Origin: DAHUXT01 sp036273675
GTDB lineage: Bacteria > Chloroflexota > Ktedonobacteria > Ktedonobacterales > JADMIN01
Reading direction: 5' to 3'
DNA length: 64,000 nucleotides
Assembly (NCBI GenBank): GCA_036273675.1
Contig: DASUHD010000060.1
Location: 3,185 to 67,184 of the forward strand
Both the position numbers and the translations under genes were made by a program. This document shows positions 1 through 8,840 of this stretch, piece after piece. Every line of letters starts with the position of its first letter. The first letter of the stretch is position 1. Under the pieces are notes generated by a model. The model searched no databases and was not told where the DNA came from. It worked only from the letters and a program-made list of their open reading frames with translations.

Positions 1-1
1 C

Positions 2-388
2 TCGATTGGTGGCCTCTGCTCAACCATTCTGGAGTTTGGCGCCGGCATGTGTCTGGAAGAACTGCTGCTACGGCACGCGCTGCGCATGGAGCTACCGTCG
101 CTGGAGCGCGTCGTCGCGGGCGCGGGAGTCATGATGATTCCCATTCCGAAGAGTGGTGTGCTGCGCTCCGTGCATGGCGTCGAAGAGGCGGAAACCGTAC
201 CATATGTCACCGGGATCGAGATCAGCATTCGCCCGCATATGGTGGTGACGCCGCTGCCGGAGGGCAGCAGCTATCTCGGCTTCATCTTCGCCCGCGCAGA
301 AAGTCCCGCCGCCGCCGAGGAGGCGCTCCGCGCGGCGCATGGCAAGCTCCGCTTCGATATCGCTCCACTGCTACAAATGGCGCGCTAA
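2..388 (+). CDS. ATP-grasp domain protein, C-terminal part (5' end outside window)
   Basis: The frame is open from base 2, so the gene begins upstream of the window. The visible 128 residues contain GGLCS, FGAGMCLEELLLRHAL, a GVMMIPIPKSGVLR stretch and PLPEGSSYLGFIFAR. These match the C-terminal part of ATP-grasp carboxylase-like ligases, which couple ATP hydrolysis to ligation through an acyl-phosphate. The ATP-binding half is missing, so the substrate cannot be named. The next gene, a CoA-binding protein, starts about 100 bp downstream on the same strand. Confidence 0.75.
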   Translation, partial: SIGGLCSTILEFGAGMCLEELLLRHALRMELPSLERVVAGAGVMMIPIPKSGVLRSVHGVEEAETVPYVTGIEISIRPHMVVTPLPEGSSYLGFIFARAESPAAAEEALRAAHGKLRFDIAPLLQMAR

Positions 389-488
389 TCTTCGGTTGCC
401 TCCAGGTAGCGTATACTGTGCGTGCGCTGTAGTATCATGCTATACAATCTGAAGTGTTGGCGTCTGCGCATTGGTAAGGGGGAGTTTT

Positions 489-941
489 GTGCCAATCGTG
501 ACCGACAGCGAGGGCATCCGCGACATCCTGACGCGCTACCGGCGGATCGCCGTCGTTGGCCTCTCCAGCGATCCTGAGCGCCCCAGCCACGACGTCTCGC
601 AGTTCATGCAGGCGCAGGGCTACGAGATTTATCCGGTGAACCCTACGATTGCCGGGCAGGTGGTGCTAGGGCGCACGGTCTATGCCTCGCTGGCCGATCT
701 GCCGGTGCGCCCGGAGATCGTCAACGTCTTTCGCCGCTCGGAGTTCGTACCCGAGGTGGCGGAGCAGGCCATCGCCGTCGGCGCCGATGTGCTCTGGACG
801 CAGCTCTTCGTCGTGAATGACGCGGCGGCCCAGCGCGCCAGTGACGCCGGGCTGAAGGTGGTGCAGAACCGCTGCCTCAAAATCGAGTACCACAAGCACG
901 GCATCGGGCAGATCGTTTCGGGCGCCGAGGACGACGCATAA
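489..941 (+). CDS. CoA-binding domain protein (YccU-like)
   Basis: About 150 residues forming a single Rossmann-type CoA-binding domain. The start has RIAVVGLSSDPERPSHDVSQ, then YEIYPVNPTIAGQ, then VLWTQLFVVNDAAAQRA, and a C-terminal QNRCLKIEYHKHG. This is the order of the short YccU family related to the N-terminal domain of ADP-forming acyl-CoA synthetases. The frame opens further upstream at a TTG (471), but the GTG at 489 sits a few bases after a purine-rich AAGGGGG ribosome site, so I prefer it. The exact role of YccU-like proteins is not established; CoA binding is inferred from the fold. Confidence 0.8.
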   Translation: MPIVTDSEGIRDILTRYRRIAVVGLSSDPERPSHDVSQFMQAQGYEIYPVNPTIAGQVVLGRTVYASLADLPVRPEIVNVFRRSEFVPEVAEQAIAVGADVLWTQLFVVNDAAAQRASDAGLKVVQNRCLKIEYHKHGIGQIVSGAEDDA

Positions 942-971
942 GCTGGGACGTTGCCAGCGCGGCTTCGTGTC

Positions 972-1601
972 TCAGTACGCGGGCGGAGGTGGGGCGTACG
1001 GATAGACTGGAACGACTGGCCCACCAGCCCAGCGCTCAGCAATCGCGCCAAGCAGCGGGAACTTGACCACGCGCCCGCTAAACGCCGCGACCATTCCCCA
1101 GATCCATAAGGCCAGATAGACCAGCGCCACCGCGCCAATGCAGAGCACCAGCAGTATCGTTCCGAATCCCGCGATGGCATTACCAGTGGTCACGTCGGTG
1201 CTGGCGCCCGCGGCGCTGCTGAGGATGACCACAGTAAAGGCGAGAAACCACAGCGCGACCAGCACCAGATAAGCAATAGCCAACAGAATCGCCTGTGCGG
1301 TGTGGAACTTGACGAAGCGATTCTGCTTCTCGATGAAGAAGAAGATGATCGCCACGATACCGAAGAGGTACCCCAGACCAGCCGAGATATTCGGCTCGAT
1401 GCCGATGCTCGATGGCCCCCACTGGCTGCCCGCGCCGGGTGGCGGAGGTGGCGGTGGCGCATACCCCTGTGGCTGACCGTATCCAGGTGGCGGCTGTTGC
1501 CCGTACGGCGGCTGTTGCCCATATCCAGGCGGCGGTTGTTGTCCGTAGGGTGGTTGTTGTCCGTAAGGTTCGTAGGGTGGCTGTTGTGGAGGCGTATTCA
1601 C
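972..1601 (-). CDS. DUF4870-like membrane protein with Pro/Gln/Gly/Tyr-rich N-terminus
   Basis: 209 residues. The first ~60 are a repetitive PPYGQQPP / GYGQ low-complexity region. Then comes a compact domain of about three to four hydrophobic segments containing GLGYLFGIVAIIFFFIEKQN and FVKFHTAQAILLA, typical of the DUF4870/YtxG-type small membrane proteins. A poly-Pro C-terminus closes it. It lies 171 bp downstream of hslU on the same strand, but a hairpin between them suggests separate transcription. Function unknown. Confidence 0.75.
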   Translation of the reverse strand: MNTPPQQPPYEPYGQQPPYGQQPPPGYGQQPPYGQQPPPGYGQPQGYAPPPPPPPGAGSQWGPSSIGIEPNISAGLGYLFGIVAIIFFFIEKQNRFVKFHTAQAILLAIAYLVLVALWFLAFTVVILSSAAGASTDVTTGNAIAGFGTILLVLCIGAVALVYLALWIWGMVAAFSGRVVKFPLLGAIAERWAGGPVVPVYPYAPPPPAY

Positions 1602-1726
1602 AGAGACATCCCTTTCTGCCCAGAGCGATCCTTTGCGAATCGTGTCCAGAGACTATTTCACGCTCTCGTTACTTCGCGTCGTGTGATTCTCGTCCGACCT
1701 TTCTGGCACACCCGCTATACAGCAAA

Positions 1727-1747
1727 CTCCCGGCCAGCAACCGGGAG
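1727..1747 (-). terminator. Hairpin downstream of hslU
   Basis: A perfect 7-bp stem, CTCCCGG/CCGGGAG, with a 7-nt loop, followed on the minus strand by TTTGCTGT. It sits 26 bp after the hslU stop, where an intrinsic terminator is expected. The T-run is imperfect. Confidence 0.5.
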
Positions 1748-1772
1748 CCTGCATGATATATGCCTACCGAGT

Positions 1773-3230
1773 CTACAGAATGTAGCGGCTCAGGTCCTCG
1801 TCTTTGAGCAGTTCGCCCAGCCGCTCGTCCACGAAGGCTGCGTCGACCGTCACCGTTTCGCCAGTAAGCGCGGGCGCGTTGAACGAGACCTCTTCCAGCA
1901 CGCGCTCGGTGATGGTGTGCAGCCGCCGCGCGCCGATGTTCTCGACGCGTTCGTTCATCGTCGTGGCGCAGCGCGCGATCTCCTCCAGGCCGTCGGGTGT
2001 GAACTCCACGCTAACGCCCTCGACCCCAAGCAGCGCCTGGAACTGGCGGACCAGTGAGTTTTCGGGCTGAGTCAGAATGCGCACGTAGTCATCCTGCGTG
2101 AGCGACGACAGCTCCACTCTGAGCGGCAGTCGGCCTTGTAGCTCGGGAATCAGATCCGACGGCTTCGAGCTGTGGAAGGCGCCCGCGGTAATCCAGAGCA
2201 CGTGGTCGGTCTTGACGGGGCCGAAACGGGTCATCACCGTCGAGCCTTCGATGATGGGCAGCAGGTCGCGCTGTACGCCCTCGCCAGAGACATCCGGGCC
2301 TGTCTCAGACTTCGCGCCCGCGACCTTATCGATCTCATCGAGAAAGACGACACCCGACTGCTCGACACGCTTGGTACCCTCTTCGATGACCTCATCCAGG
2401 TCCACTAGTTTGTTGGCTTCCTCCTGGGTCAGCAAGCGCCGCGCATCCTTCACCGAGACCTGCCGCGAACGACGGCGATTGCTCGGCATCGCGCTGAGAA
2501 TCTCCTGGAAGTCGCCGCCAGCCTCATCGCCCGCGAACCCCGCCATGAATTCGAAGACCGAGGGAAACGCGTCCTCCGGCTCAAGCTCGATCTCGATCAT
2601 CTGCTCGTCCAACTCGTTGCGGGCCAGCCGCTCCGCCACCGACTTGCGTGTCGGTTTGCGGCGGCGCGCCGGGGCAGCGCTCGGCTTGGCGCTGCTGTTG
2701 TTGCTGCTGGACGACGCCGACGACGTGGTCAGCGCGCCCGAGCCAGCGGATGTGATGCTGGCGCCGCGCGTGGAGACGGGCGTGGCCGTCACATCGGCCA
2801 TATCATCAACAGCCGCCCTGGCCGTCAGGATATCGAGAATCTTCTTTTCCGCCGCCTGGGCCGCGCGCTCGCGCACCTGCGAGACCCGCTCCTCGTGTAC
2901 CATGCCGACAGCGGTCTCCATCAGGTCACGAATGATGGACTCGACATCGCGGCCAACGTAGCCAACCTGGGTGAACTTGGTCGCCTCAACCTTAATGAAT
3001 GGCGCATCGGCCATTTTGGCGAGCCGCCGGGCAATCTCTGTTTTGCCGACGCCTGTCGGGCCGATCATCAGAATATTCTTGGGAGTAATTTCAGATTGCA
3101 GATCCGCAGGCAACTGGAGGCGGCGGTAGCGGTTGCGCAACGCGATGGCAACCGAGCGCTTCGCCGCGTTTTGTCCCACTATATAGCGGTCCAACTCCCG
3201 AACGATCTGCTGGGGAGTCAGGTCTTTCAT
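1773..3230 (-). CDS. hslU: ATP-dependent protease ATPase subunit HslU
   Basis: 485 residues, the unfoldase ring that feeds the HslV peptidase. Near the N-terminus are TPQQIVRELDRYIVGQNAAK and the Walker A loop GPTGVGKTEIARRL; Walker B is VVFLDEIDKVAG; sensor and arginine-finger regions follow, and the C-terminus is LSRYIL, the tail that docks into HslV. The intermediate (I) domain carries an unusual Ser/Ala/Lys-rich insert (about residues 155-195), making the protein longer than the usual ~440-470. The ATG has a GGAG site eight bases upstream. It follows hslV by 41 bp and is presumably co-transcribed. Confidence 0.97.
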   Translation of the reverse strand: MKDLTPQQIVRELDRYIVGQNAAKRSVAIALRNRYRRLQLPADLQSEITPKNILMIGPTGVGKTEIARRLAKMADAPFIKVEATKFTQVGYVGRDVESIIRDLMETAVGMVHEERVSQVRERAAQAAEKKILDILTARAAVDDMADVTATPVSTRGASITSAGSGALTTSSASSSSNNSSAKPSAAPARRRKPTRKSVAERLARNELDEQMIEIELEPEDAFPSVFEFMAGFAGDEAGGDFQEILSAMPSNRRRSRQVSVKDARRLLTQEEANKLVDLDEVIEEGTKRVEQSGVVFLDEIDKVAGAKSETGPDVSGEGVQRDLLPIIEGSTVMTRFGPVKTDHVLWITAGAFHSSKPSDLIPELQGRLPLRVELSSLTQDDYVRILTQPENSLVRQFQALLGVEGVSVEFTPDGLEEIARCATTMNERVENIGARRLHTITERVLEEVSFNAPALTGETVTVDAAFVDERLGELLKDEDLSRYIL

Positions 3231-3271
3231 ATGATAATCTCCTGCCTACGAAAAGTCTCTCATTCCCGGCC

Positions 3272-3907
3272 TTAGACTGCCGGGGCTACCACACTCTTTT
3301 TCGCCTTCTTCGCGCCATTCACCTCGGTGGACGCGGATTCCTCCTCATCAAGAGTAAAGAAGAGAATGTGATCATTGGTATAGATGCACATCGAGGCGGC
3401 AATCGCCATAGCGGCCCTGGTGATCTCCTCGGCGCTCATCGCGGTATGCTGAAGCAGCGCGCGCGCGGCGGCCTGCGCATAGACCCCGCCGGAGCCGATA
3501 GCCGCGACCCCTTCATCCGGCTCGATGACATCGCCGTCGCCCGTCAGCACCAGCACCTCGTCCCGGCTGGCCACCAGCAGCATTGCCTCCAACCGGCGCA
3601 GAAACTTGTCTTTGCGCCATTCCTTGGTCAGCTCGACGGCGGCGCGGCGCACGTTGCCCTGGTAGCGCTCCAGCATCGCCTCGAACTTGTCGAAGAGGCT
3701 GAGCGCATCCGCGGTGGACCCCGCGAAGCCCGCCAGCACCTTGCCACCGGCCAGGCGGCGAATCTTGCGCGCGGTATGCTTCATCACCACGTCGCCCACC
3801 GTCACCTGCCCATCACCTGCCATCGCGACATCTGTGCCACGACGCACGGCCAGGATTGTCGTGGCGTGCATCTCACCCGTTACGCGCTGTGTCATAGGTT
3901 CCGTCAT
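3272..3907 (-). CDS. hslV: ATP-dependent protease peptidase subunit HslV
   Basis: Threonine peptidase of the HslUV complex. The conserved core starts MHATTILAVRRGTDVAMAGD; the catalytic Thr is the first of the TT pair, so a short propeptide must be removed. GQVTVGDVVMKHTARKIRRL and AGFAGSTADALSLFDKFE follow. The frame opens 12 codons before the internal Met; neither start has a strong ribosome site, so the true start may be the ATG just before His-Ala-Thr-Thr. A Lys/Ala-rich C-terminal tail of about 25 residues is added to the usual length. First gene of an hslV-hslU pair. Confidence 0.95.
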   Translation of the reverse strand: MTEPMTQRVTGEMHATTILAVRRGTDVAMAGDGQVTVGDVVMKHTARKIRRLAGGKVLAGFAGSTADALSLFDKFEAMLERYQGNVRRAAVELTKEWRKDKFLRRLEAMLLVASRDEVLVLTGDGDVIEPDEGVAAIGSGGVYAQAAARALLQHTAMSAEEITRAAMAIAASMCIYTNDHILFFTLDEEESASTEVNGAKKAKKSVVAPAV

Positions 3908-4098
3908 TTCTAGTGGTATCTCTTGTATCTCTCAGGCATTCTTGCAGTTGTTAGTCGTCCGCGGCATGAATGCCACGGCTAATTGACTCCACAGGCCGAG
4001 AGCCTCCGGCCGACTCTTGACTCGCATATCTCTCATATACATACTACGCTGAAAACACCAATTTGTATGCATCATTTGCCCGGCGTCGCACAAGGAGA

Positions 4099-4124
4099 GA
4101 CGCCGTGGGTTGAACCCAGGCGTC
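4099..4124. terminator. Strong hairpin between topA and hslV
   Basis: Arms GACGCC/GGCGTC plus TGGGTT/AACCCA form an almost continuous 12-bp stem. It lies 40 bp past the topA stop and ~190 bp before hslV. There is no clear T-run on either side, so it may be a terminator, an mRNA-end stabiliser or a processing site. Confidence 0.4.
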
Positions 4125-4163
4125 ATATCATACGATGTCTAGCCGAAGAATGCAAAGTCGGCC

Positions 4164-6548
4164 TCAGGAGGCGGCTGGCTGCCGGGCAGCGCGGGTGGTA
4201 GTCGTCCGGCTACTTCCCGCCGTCTTGCGCGCTGTGCTGGTCTTGCGCGCCGTGGTGGCTGCTTTGCGTGTGGTCGTCTTGCGCGCCGTTGTCTTGCTGG
4301 CCGTCGTCTTACGGGCAGTAGACGTCTCGCTAGCCGCACGGCGCGGCCGCACCGGCGCGGGAGCGCGATGTCCGACCACCTCTGGCGCGCCCTCCGCGCC
4401 TTCCTGCGCGTTGGCCACCAGCGCGCCACACTGCCCGCAGTGCGCCTCGGTCTTGCCGTTGGCCAGTGTCAGCAGCCCGCCGCATTCGGGGCAGGGCGTC
4501 GTCAGTGGGCGATCCCAGGCAACGAAGTCACATGCGGGGAAGTTCGCGCAGCCGTAAAAGACCTTGCCGGTGCGCTTGGCGCGCCGCTCGACGATATCGC
4601 CGCCGTCCTTCGGGCAGTGCGCGCCCGTCTTGGCGATCAGCGGTTTCTTGAAGTCGCACTCTGGGTAGCCTGAGCACGAGATGAAGCGGCCAAACCGCCC
4701 GGTGCGAATCAGCAGCGGCCTGCCGCACTGCGGGCATGCCTCGTTCGCCTCCTCGACCGGCTTCTGCACTCGGTCCATCTCGGACTCGGCCTTTTCGAGC
4801 TGGCCGCGCAGCGCGGCATAGAAGTCCTTCAAGAACTCCGTCCAGCCCTGCTTGCCCTCCTCGACGCCATCGAGACGGCGCTCCATATCCGCCGTGAAGT
4901 TGGTGTCCACGATCTCTGGGAAGTGCTTGAGCATCAGCTCGTTGACCGTCTCGCCCAGCCAGGTCGGCATGAAGCGACGCTCCTGCTGCTCGACGTAGCC
5001 GCGATCCTGAATCGTGCTGACGATGCTGACAAACGTGCTCGGGCGGCCAATGCCGCGCTCTTCCAGGTCTTTGATCAGGCTGGCCTCGGTGAAGCGTGGC
5101 GGCGGCTGGGTAAAGTGCTGCTCCGGCGTTATTTTGTGCAGGTCGAGCGCGTCCCCCTGGCTGAGCGCGGGCAGCGTCGTGCCATCCTGCTCGCGCGGCC
5201 AGACCGCGTAGAAGCCGGGGAACTTGAGCGTCGTGCCGTTCGTGCGGAAGAGGAAGCTTGCCGCCGCGATATCCACCCGCAGCGTATCGAAGATGGCGGG
5301 GGCCATGAACGCCGCGACGAACCGCCGCCAGATCAGCTCGTAGAGCTTGAACTGGTCGCCCGTCAGGTAATGCTTGACGCGATCCGGCGTGAGCGTGACA
5401 TCGGTCGGGCGGATCGCCTCGTGCGCGTCCTGCACATTGGCGTTGCTCGCCTTGGCGCGGCTGGTGCGCCCGGGGCCGATATACTGCTGGCCAAATGTGC
5501 CGTCGATATACTGGCGGACGGCTGCCTGCGCCTCCTCGGAGATGCGGGTCGAGTCGGTGCGCATGTAGGTGATAAGACCCTGATGTCCAGCGTCGCCCAT
5601 TTCGATGCCTTCATAGAGACCCTGGGCCACGCTCATCGTTTTCTTCGGCTTGAAGCGCAGCCGCACCGAGGCGTCCTGCTGGAGTGTGCTGGTGGTGTAG
5701 GGCAGGAACGGTTGCCGGCGCACATCGCGCTGACGCACGCTCAGCACCGTATAGGCCGCGCCGTTCAGCTCGCGTAGAATGGCGTCGGCCTGCTCTTTAG
5801 ATTCGATGCGGATGCGCCCCGCGCGGCTATTCTGGTCGTTCTGGCTGTTCTGTTGCTGCTGTTGCTCGTTGCCCTCGGCCTCGGCGTCGCTCTCGGCGAC
5901 CTCCTTCGACCCCTGGCGGCCAATCAGCATCGCGTTGAAGGTCTCACGCTCCTTCATCTTGCTCAGCGTCGCCGCAATCGTCCAGTACTCCTCCGGGACG
6001 AAGGCGCGAATCTCGGCCTCGCGGTCGCAGATGATGCGGAGCGCCGCCGACTGGACCCGTCCGGCGCTGGTGCCTGACTGCACGCGCCGCCAGAGCAGCG
6101 GGCTGATCTTGTAGCCCACCAGTCTATCGAGCACCCGGCGCGCCTGCTGCGCGTTGAAGAGGTCTTCGTCGATGTCGCGCGTCTGGGCTATCGCATCCTG
6201 GACGGCGCGACGCGTGATCTCGTTGAAGACGGCGCGGCGCGGGCGGCGCAGCCCCAACATCTCCTTGAGCGACCAGGCGATGAACTCGCCTTCGCGGTCG
6301 GGGTCGGGCGCGAGATAGACCGCCTGCGCGGCGCGGCTGGCCTTCTTGAGCTCGGCCAGCAAATGCTCTTTCTTTTCGATGACGACGTACTTCGGCTGGA
6401 AGTCGCGACGGGTATCAACACCCAGCCCCTTACGCGGCAGGTCGATGATGTGGCCCATCGAGGCGCGCACCTCGAAGTCGTCGCCAAGAAACTTCTCTAT
6501 CGTCTTTGCCTTGGCGGGTGACTCCACGATCACCAGATTCTTCGCCAT
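4164..6548 (-). CDS. topA: DNA topoisomerase I (type IA)
   Basis: About 794 residues; relaxes negative supercoils. The Toprim domain begins MAKNLVIVESPAKAKTIEKF, with DPDREGEFIAW giving the acidic metal site. The active-site tyrosine lies in GLITYMRTDSTRIS. Three C-terminal zinc-finger-like repeats follow; the first and third are four-Cys, whereas the middle one reads CPKD, so one Cys is lost. The protein ends in about 60 residues of Ala/Thr/Lys/Arg repeats resembling a histone-H1-like tail. The ATG at 6548 has AAGGTGG eight bases upstream and is preferred to the GTG four codons earlier. Confidence 0.96.
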   Translation of the reverse strand: MAKNLVIVESPAKAKTIEKFLGDDFEVRASMGHIIDLPRKGLGVDTRRDFQPKYVVIEKKEHLLAELKKASRAAQAVYLAPDPDREGEFIAWSLKEMLGLRRPRRAVFNEITRRAVQDAIAQTRDIDEDLFNAQQARRVLDRLVGYKISPLLWRRVQSGTSAGRVQSAALRIICDREAEIRAFVPEEYWTIAATLSKMKERETFNAMLIGRQGSKEVAESDAEAEGNEQQQQQNSQNDQNSRAGRIRIESKEQADAILRELNGAAYTVLSVRQRDVRRQPFLPYTTSTLQQDASVRLRFKPKKTMSVAQGLYEGIEMGDAGHQGLITYMRTDSTRISEEAQAAVRQYIDGTFGQQYIGPGRTSRAKASNANVQDAHEAIRPTDVTLTPDRVKHYLTGDQFKLYELIWRRFVAAFMAPAIFDTLRVDIAAASFLFRTNGTTLKFPGFYAVWPREQDGTTLPALSQGDALDLHKITPEQHFTQPPPRFTEASLIKDLEERGIGRPSTFVSIVSTIQDRGYVEQQERRFMPTWLGETVNELMLKHFPEIVDTNFTADMERRLDGVEEGKQGWTEFLKDFYAALRGQLEKAESEMDRVQKPVEEANEACPQCGRPLLIRTGRFGRFISCSGYPECDFKKPLIAKTGAHCPKDGGDIVERRAKRTGKVFYGCANFPACDFVAWDRPLTTPCPECGGLLTLANGKTEAHCGQCGALVANAQEGAEGAPEVVGHRAPAPVRPRRAASETSTARKTTASKTTARKTTTRKAATTARKTSTARKTAGSSRTTTTRAARQPAAS

Positions 6549-6637
6549 GCTGATTTCCACCTTTACGGAACATGCACGCTATAGCAGTTGAAAGGATGTA
6601 TCCTGCCGTACGATTGTTTAATCTCTACCTGTGCGAA

Positions 6638-6661
6638 ACGTTACGGAACGTTACGGAACGT
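6638..6661. repeat. Tandem 10-bp repeat upstream of topA
   Basis: ACGTTACGGA occurs twice in direct tandem followed by ACGT. It lies about 90-113 bp upstream of the topA start, so it could be an operator, but nothing identifies a binding protein. Confidence 0.45.
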
Positions 6662-7074
6662 CGTGCGGACCAGTATGTCACATCGCCGCGAGCGCGTCGC
6701 TACGACGCTTCAGTGCTTCAGATTCTTTCTCCTGCGATGAAATACATACAAATGTACGAGATACCGGGAGAAGGTGTTAGATGTCAAGAGTCCGGTCAGA
6801 AAGTATAGCAAACTGGCGTCCTGGCGACAGGCATCTGAGGCCGCATATTATCGCGGATTGAGCAAATAACCGGCTTCCATGAAATTCGTTGAATATCCCA
6901 TCCCGGCATCGCTGAACGAGGGAGCGCCGCGCAGCGGGAACACGAGAACAAATGTACAACCCAATCAGTATATCACAGAATATCACAGACAACTCTGATT
7001 GGTCGAGGTGACGCTGCTAATCCCATGGCATACAACAGATATTGGGCCGAATGTTACAAAAATTGATATTGACA

Positions 7075-7103
7075 TTGATTTTATTTCTGCACTGTGTTAT
7101 AAG
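7075..7103 (+). promoter_or_regulatory. Sigma-A-like promoter for the MFS gene
   Basis: TTGATT, a 17-bp spacer, then TATAAG, in an AT-rich stretch about 105 bp before the GTG start at 7209. An alternative TTGACA a few bases earlier is too far from the -10. Confidence 0.5.
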
Positions 7104-7208
7104 ATTCCGTAGTCATCTCACGCGTTGGCTGCTCATCACACTGCCAGGTCTACCTCATTCAACGCGGACGGCTATACTGGCAGAATGATCTAAAAGAGGA
7201 GCATTCCC

Positions 7209-8561
7209 GTGTCGCTCTCGATGGACACCTCCCCAAACGCTGGCGCTCTGGACGCTGGCGCGGCGGCCAACCAGCCCGACCGCACGCCCGTTTCTCCCCG
7301 TCCTCGGCGCGGACTGCGCGCTGGCCCGTTGCGTCTGCGCAACTTCAGGCTGCTGATTGCGGGGCAGATGGTCTCGACGATTGGCGACATGTTCTATGCG
7401 GTGGCGCTGCCGTGGTTCGTCCTCTCCAGTGGTGGCACGCCTCGCGATCTGGGTATCGTGCTCGCCGCCTATGGTATTCCACGCGCGGGCTTTGTCCTGC
7501 TTGGTGGCGCGCTGAGTGACCGCTTGCAGCCCCGCCGCATCATGCTGCTGGCCGATATCGCGCGGGCGCTGCTGGTCGGTGGGCTGGCGGCCATCGTGCT
7601 GCTCGATATGCATACGCTCTGGATGCTCTGCGCCATCGCCGCGCCGCTGGGAGCATTCGAGGGGCTTTTCCTGCCCGCCTCGATGGCGATTCTGCCCAGC
7701 ATCATGTCAGACGATGACCTCCAGGCGGGCAACGCCATCAATATGGCGACCGTCCAGATCTCCACGCTGGCCGGGCCAAGCGTCGGCGGCATCATCGTCG
7801 CCTCGGTCCGCTCAGGAATCGCCTTCGTCATCGACGCGGGAACGTTCGTCGTCTCGGCCATTGCCCTGGCGGCGATGCGCGGCAAACGCGCGCCCAATGG
7901 ATCGACCGTCGTCGCGGAGACCGAGCTCGCGGAGACTCCCGCTGAGGTGATTTCCGAGGAACCCGCCGCGGATGAGCCGAAGACGTTCTGGGCGCTGCTG
8001 CGCCAATCGCGGCTGCTCCAGACGGGGCTTGCCGTCTCGATTGTCGCCAACCTGGCCTTTGGCGGGCTGGTCGAGGTGGCGCTGCCCGACCTGGCCCACG
8101 GCCCGCTCCATGCGGGCGCCACTGGCTTCGGGCTGATGCTCTCCACGTTCGGCGTCGGCGCGCTGGCGGGAACGTTGATCGGCGCGACCTTGGGCAAGGT
8201 ACCCCACCGTGCAATATTCGCGCTTGTCTGCGGCCTGATTCAGGGCGTGCTGGTTGCCATCACTCCGTTCACTGGTGGGCTGACCGGCGCGGCGATCACG
8301 ATGGCGGCGTGGGGTCTCTTCAACTCCATGAGCAATGTGATTCTTATCACGCTACTGCAGCAAAAGCTTCCAAAGGCGCTGATGGGGCGCATCATGGGCG
8401 CGTTTGGGTTCGCCAATTTCGGGCTATATCCCATCTCGGTCGCGGTCGGCGGCGTAGTGGTGGACCGCATGGGGCCGGAGATTCTCTTTGTCTTTACCGG
8501 CGTACTGCTCTTCGTAGCGATCCTCTATGGCCTGTTCCAGCCTGAACTGCGCAACATGTGA
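7209..8561 (+). CDS. MFS transporter
   Basis: 450 residues with about 12 hydrophobic helices: LRNFRLLIAGQMVSTIGDMF opens the first, followed by the charged loop GGALSDRLQPRRIMLLAD, which matches the MFS loop 2-3 motif. A hydrophilic Glu/Ala-rich linker (~225-255) divides two six-helix halves. This layout fits MFS exporters of the enterobactin/macrolide-efflux type; the substrate is unknown. The GTG start follows an AAAGAGGA ribosome site. The gene stands alone, with its own promoter and a clean terminator. Confidence 0.85.
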   Translation: MSLSMDTSPNAGALDAGAAANQPDRTPVSPRPRRGLRAGPLRLRNFRLLIAGQMVSTIGDMFYAVALPWFVLSSGGTPRDLGIVLAAYGIPRAGFVLLGGALSDRLQPRRIMLLADIARALLVGGLAAIVLLDMHTLWMLCAIAAPLGAFEGLFLPASMAILPSIMSDDDLQAGNAINMATVQISTLAGPSVGGIIVASVRSGIAFVIDAGTFVVSAIALAAMRGKRAPNGSTVVAETELAETPAEVISEEPAADEPKTFWALLRQSRLLQTGLAVSIVANLAFGGLVEVALPDLAHGPLHAGATGFGLMLSTFGVGALAGTLIGATLGKVPHRAIFALVCGLIQGVLVAITPFTGGLTGAAITMAAWGLFNSMSNVILITLLQQKLPKALMGRIMGAFGFANFGLYPISVAVGGVVVDRMGPEILFVFTGVLLFVAILYGLFQPELRNM

Positions 8562-8603
8562 CACAGGCTTGAGCGCCCGGTTGGTTTCGCTACCCATAAC
8601 TGG

Positions 8604-8626
8604 ACCCTCCCTTTCCAAGGGAGGGT
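8604..8626 (+). terminator. Intrinsic terminator of the MFS gene
   Basis: Perfect 10-bp stem ACCCTCCCTT/AAGGGAGGGT with a 3-nt loop, followed by TTCTCC, 42 bp after the MFS stop. Confidence 0.75.
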
Positions 8627-8840
8627 TTCTCCGTTCCTGGCGTTGATCCTCATCGGAATGAGGCATCACAACTGTGAATGCCGTCACACTGCCTGCCAGG
8701 TAGCTGTCCTACACCACGTCGTACATGACTCCGTTAATGGGAGATAGGCTCGGGCGTCAAGAAGTTGGCGGCTGACTGTCGGCGAGGAGCCAGTCCGCTC
8801 ACCACGATGTATGCCCTACAGCGCTACCACCCGGAGGAAT

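Larger units (their letters stand above)
6549..7208. other. 660-bp intergenic region between topA and the MFS gene
   Basis: No convincing gene. It holds a 10-bp tandem repeat upstream of topA and a promoter-like sequence before the MFS gene, both listed separately. The right half is more AT-rich than its surroundings. Confidence 0.6.

Noticed and set aside
4081..4140. T-loop-like GGGTTGAACCC suggesting a tRNA
   Set aside because: No acceptor, D or anticodon stems can be drawn; it is simply a hairpin.
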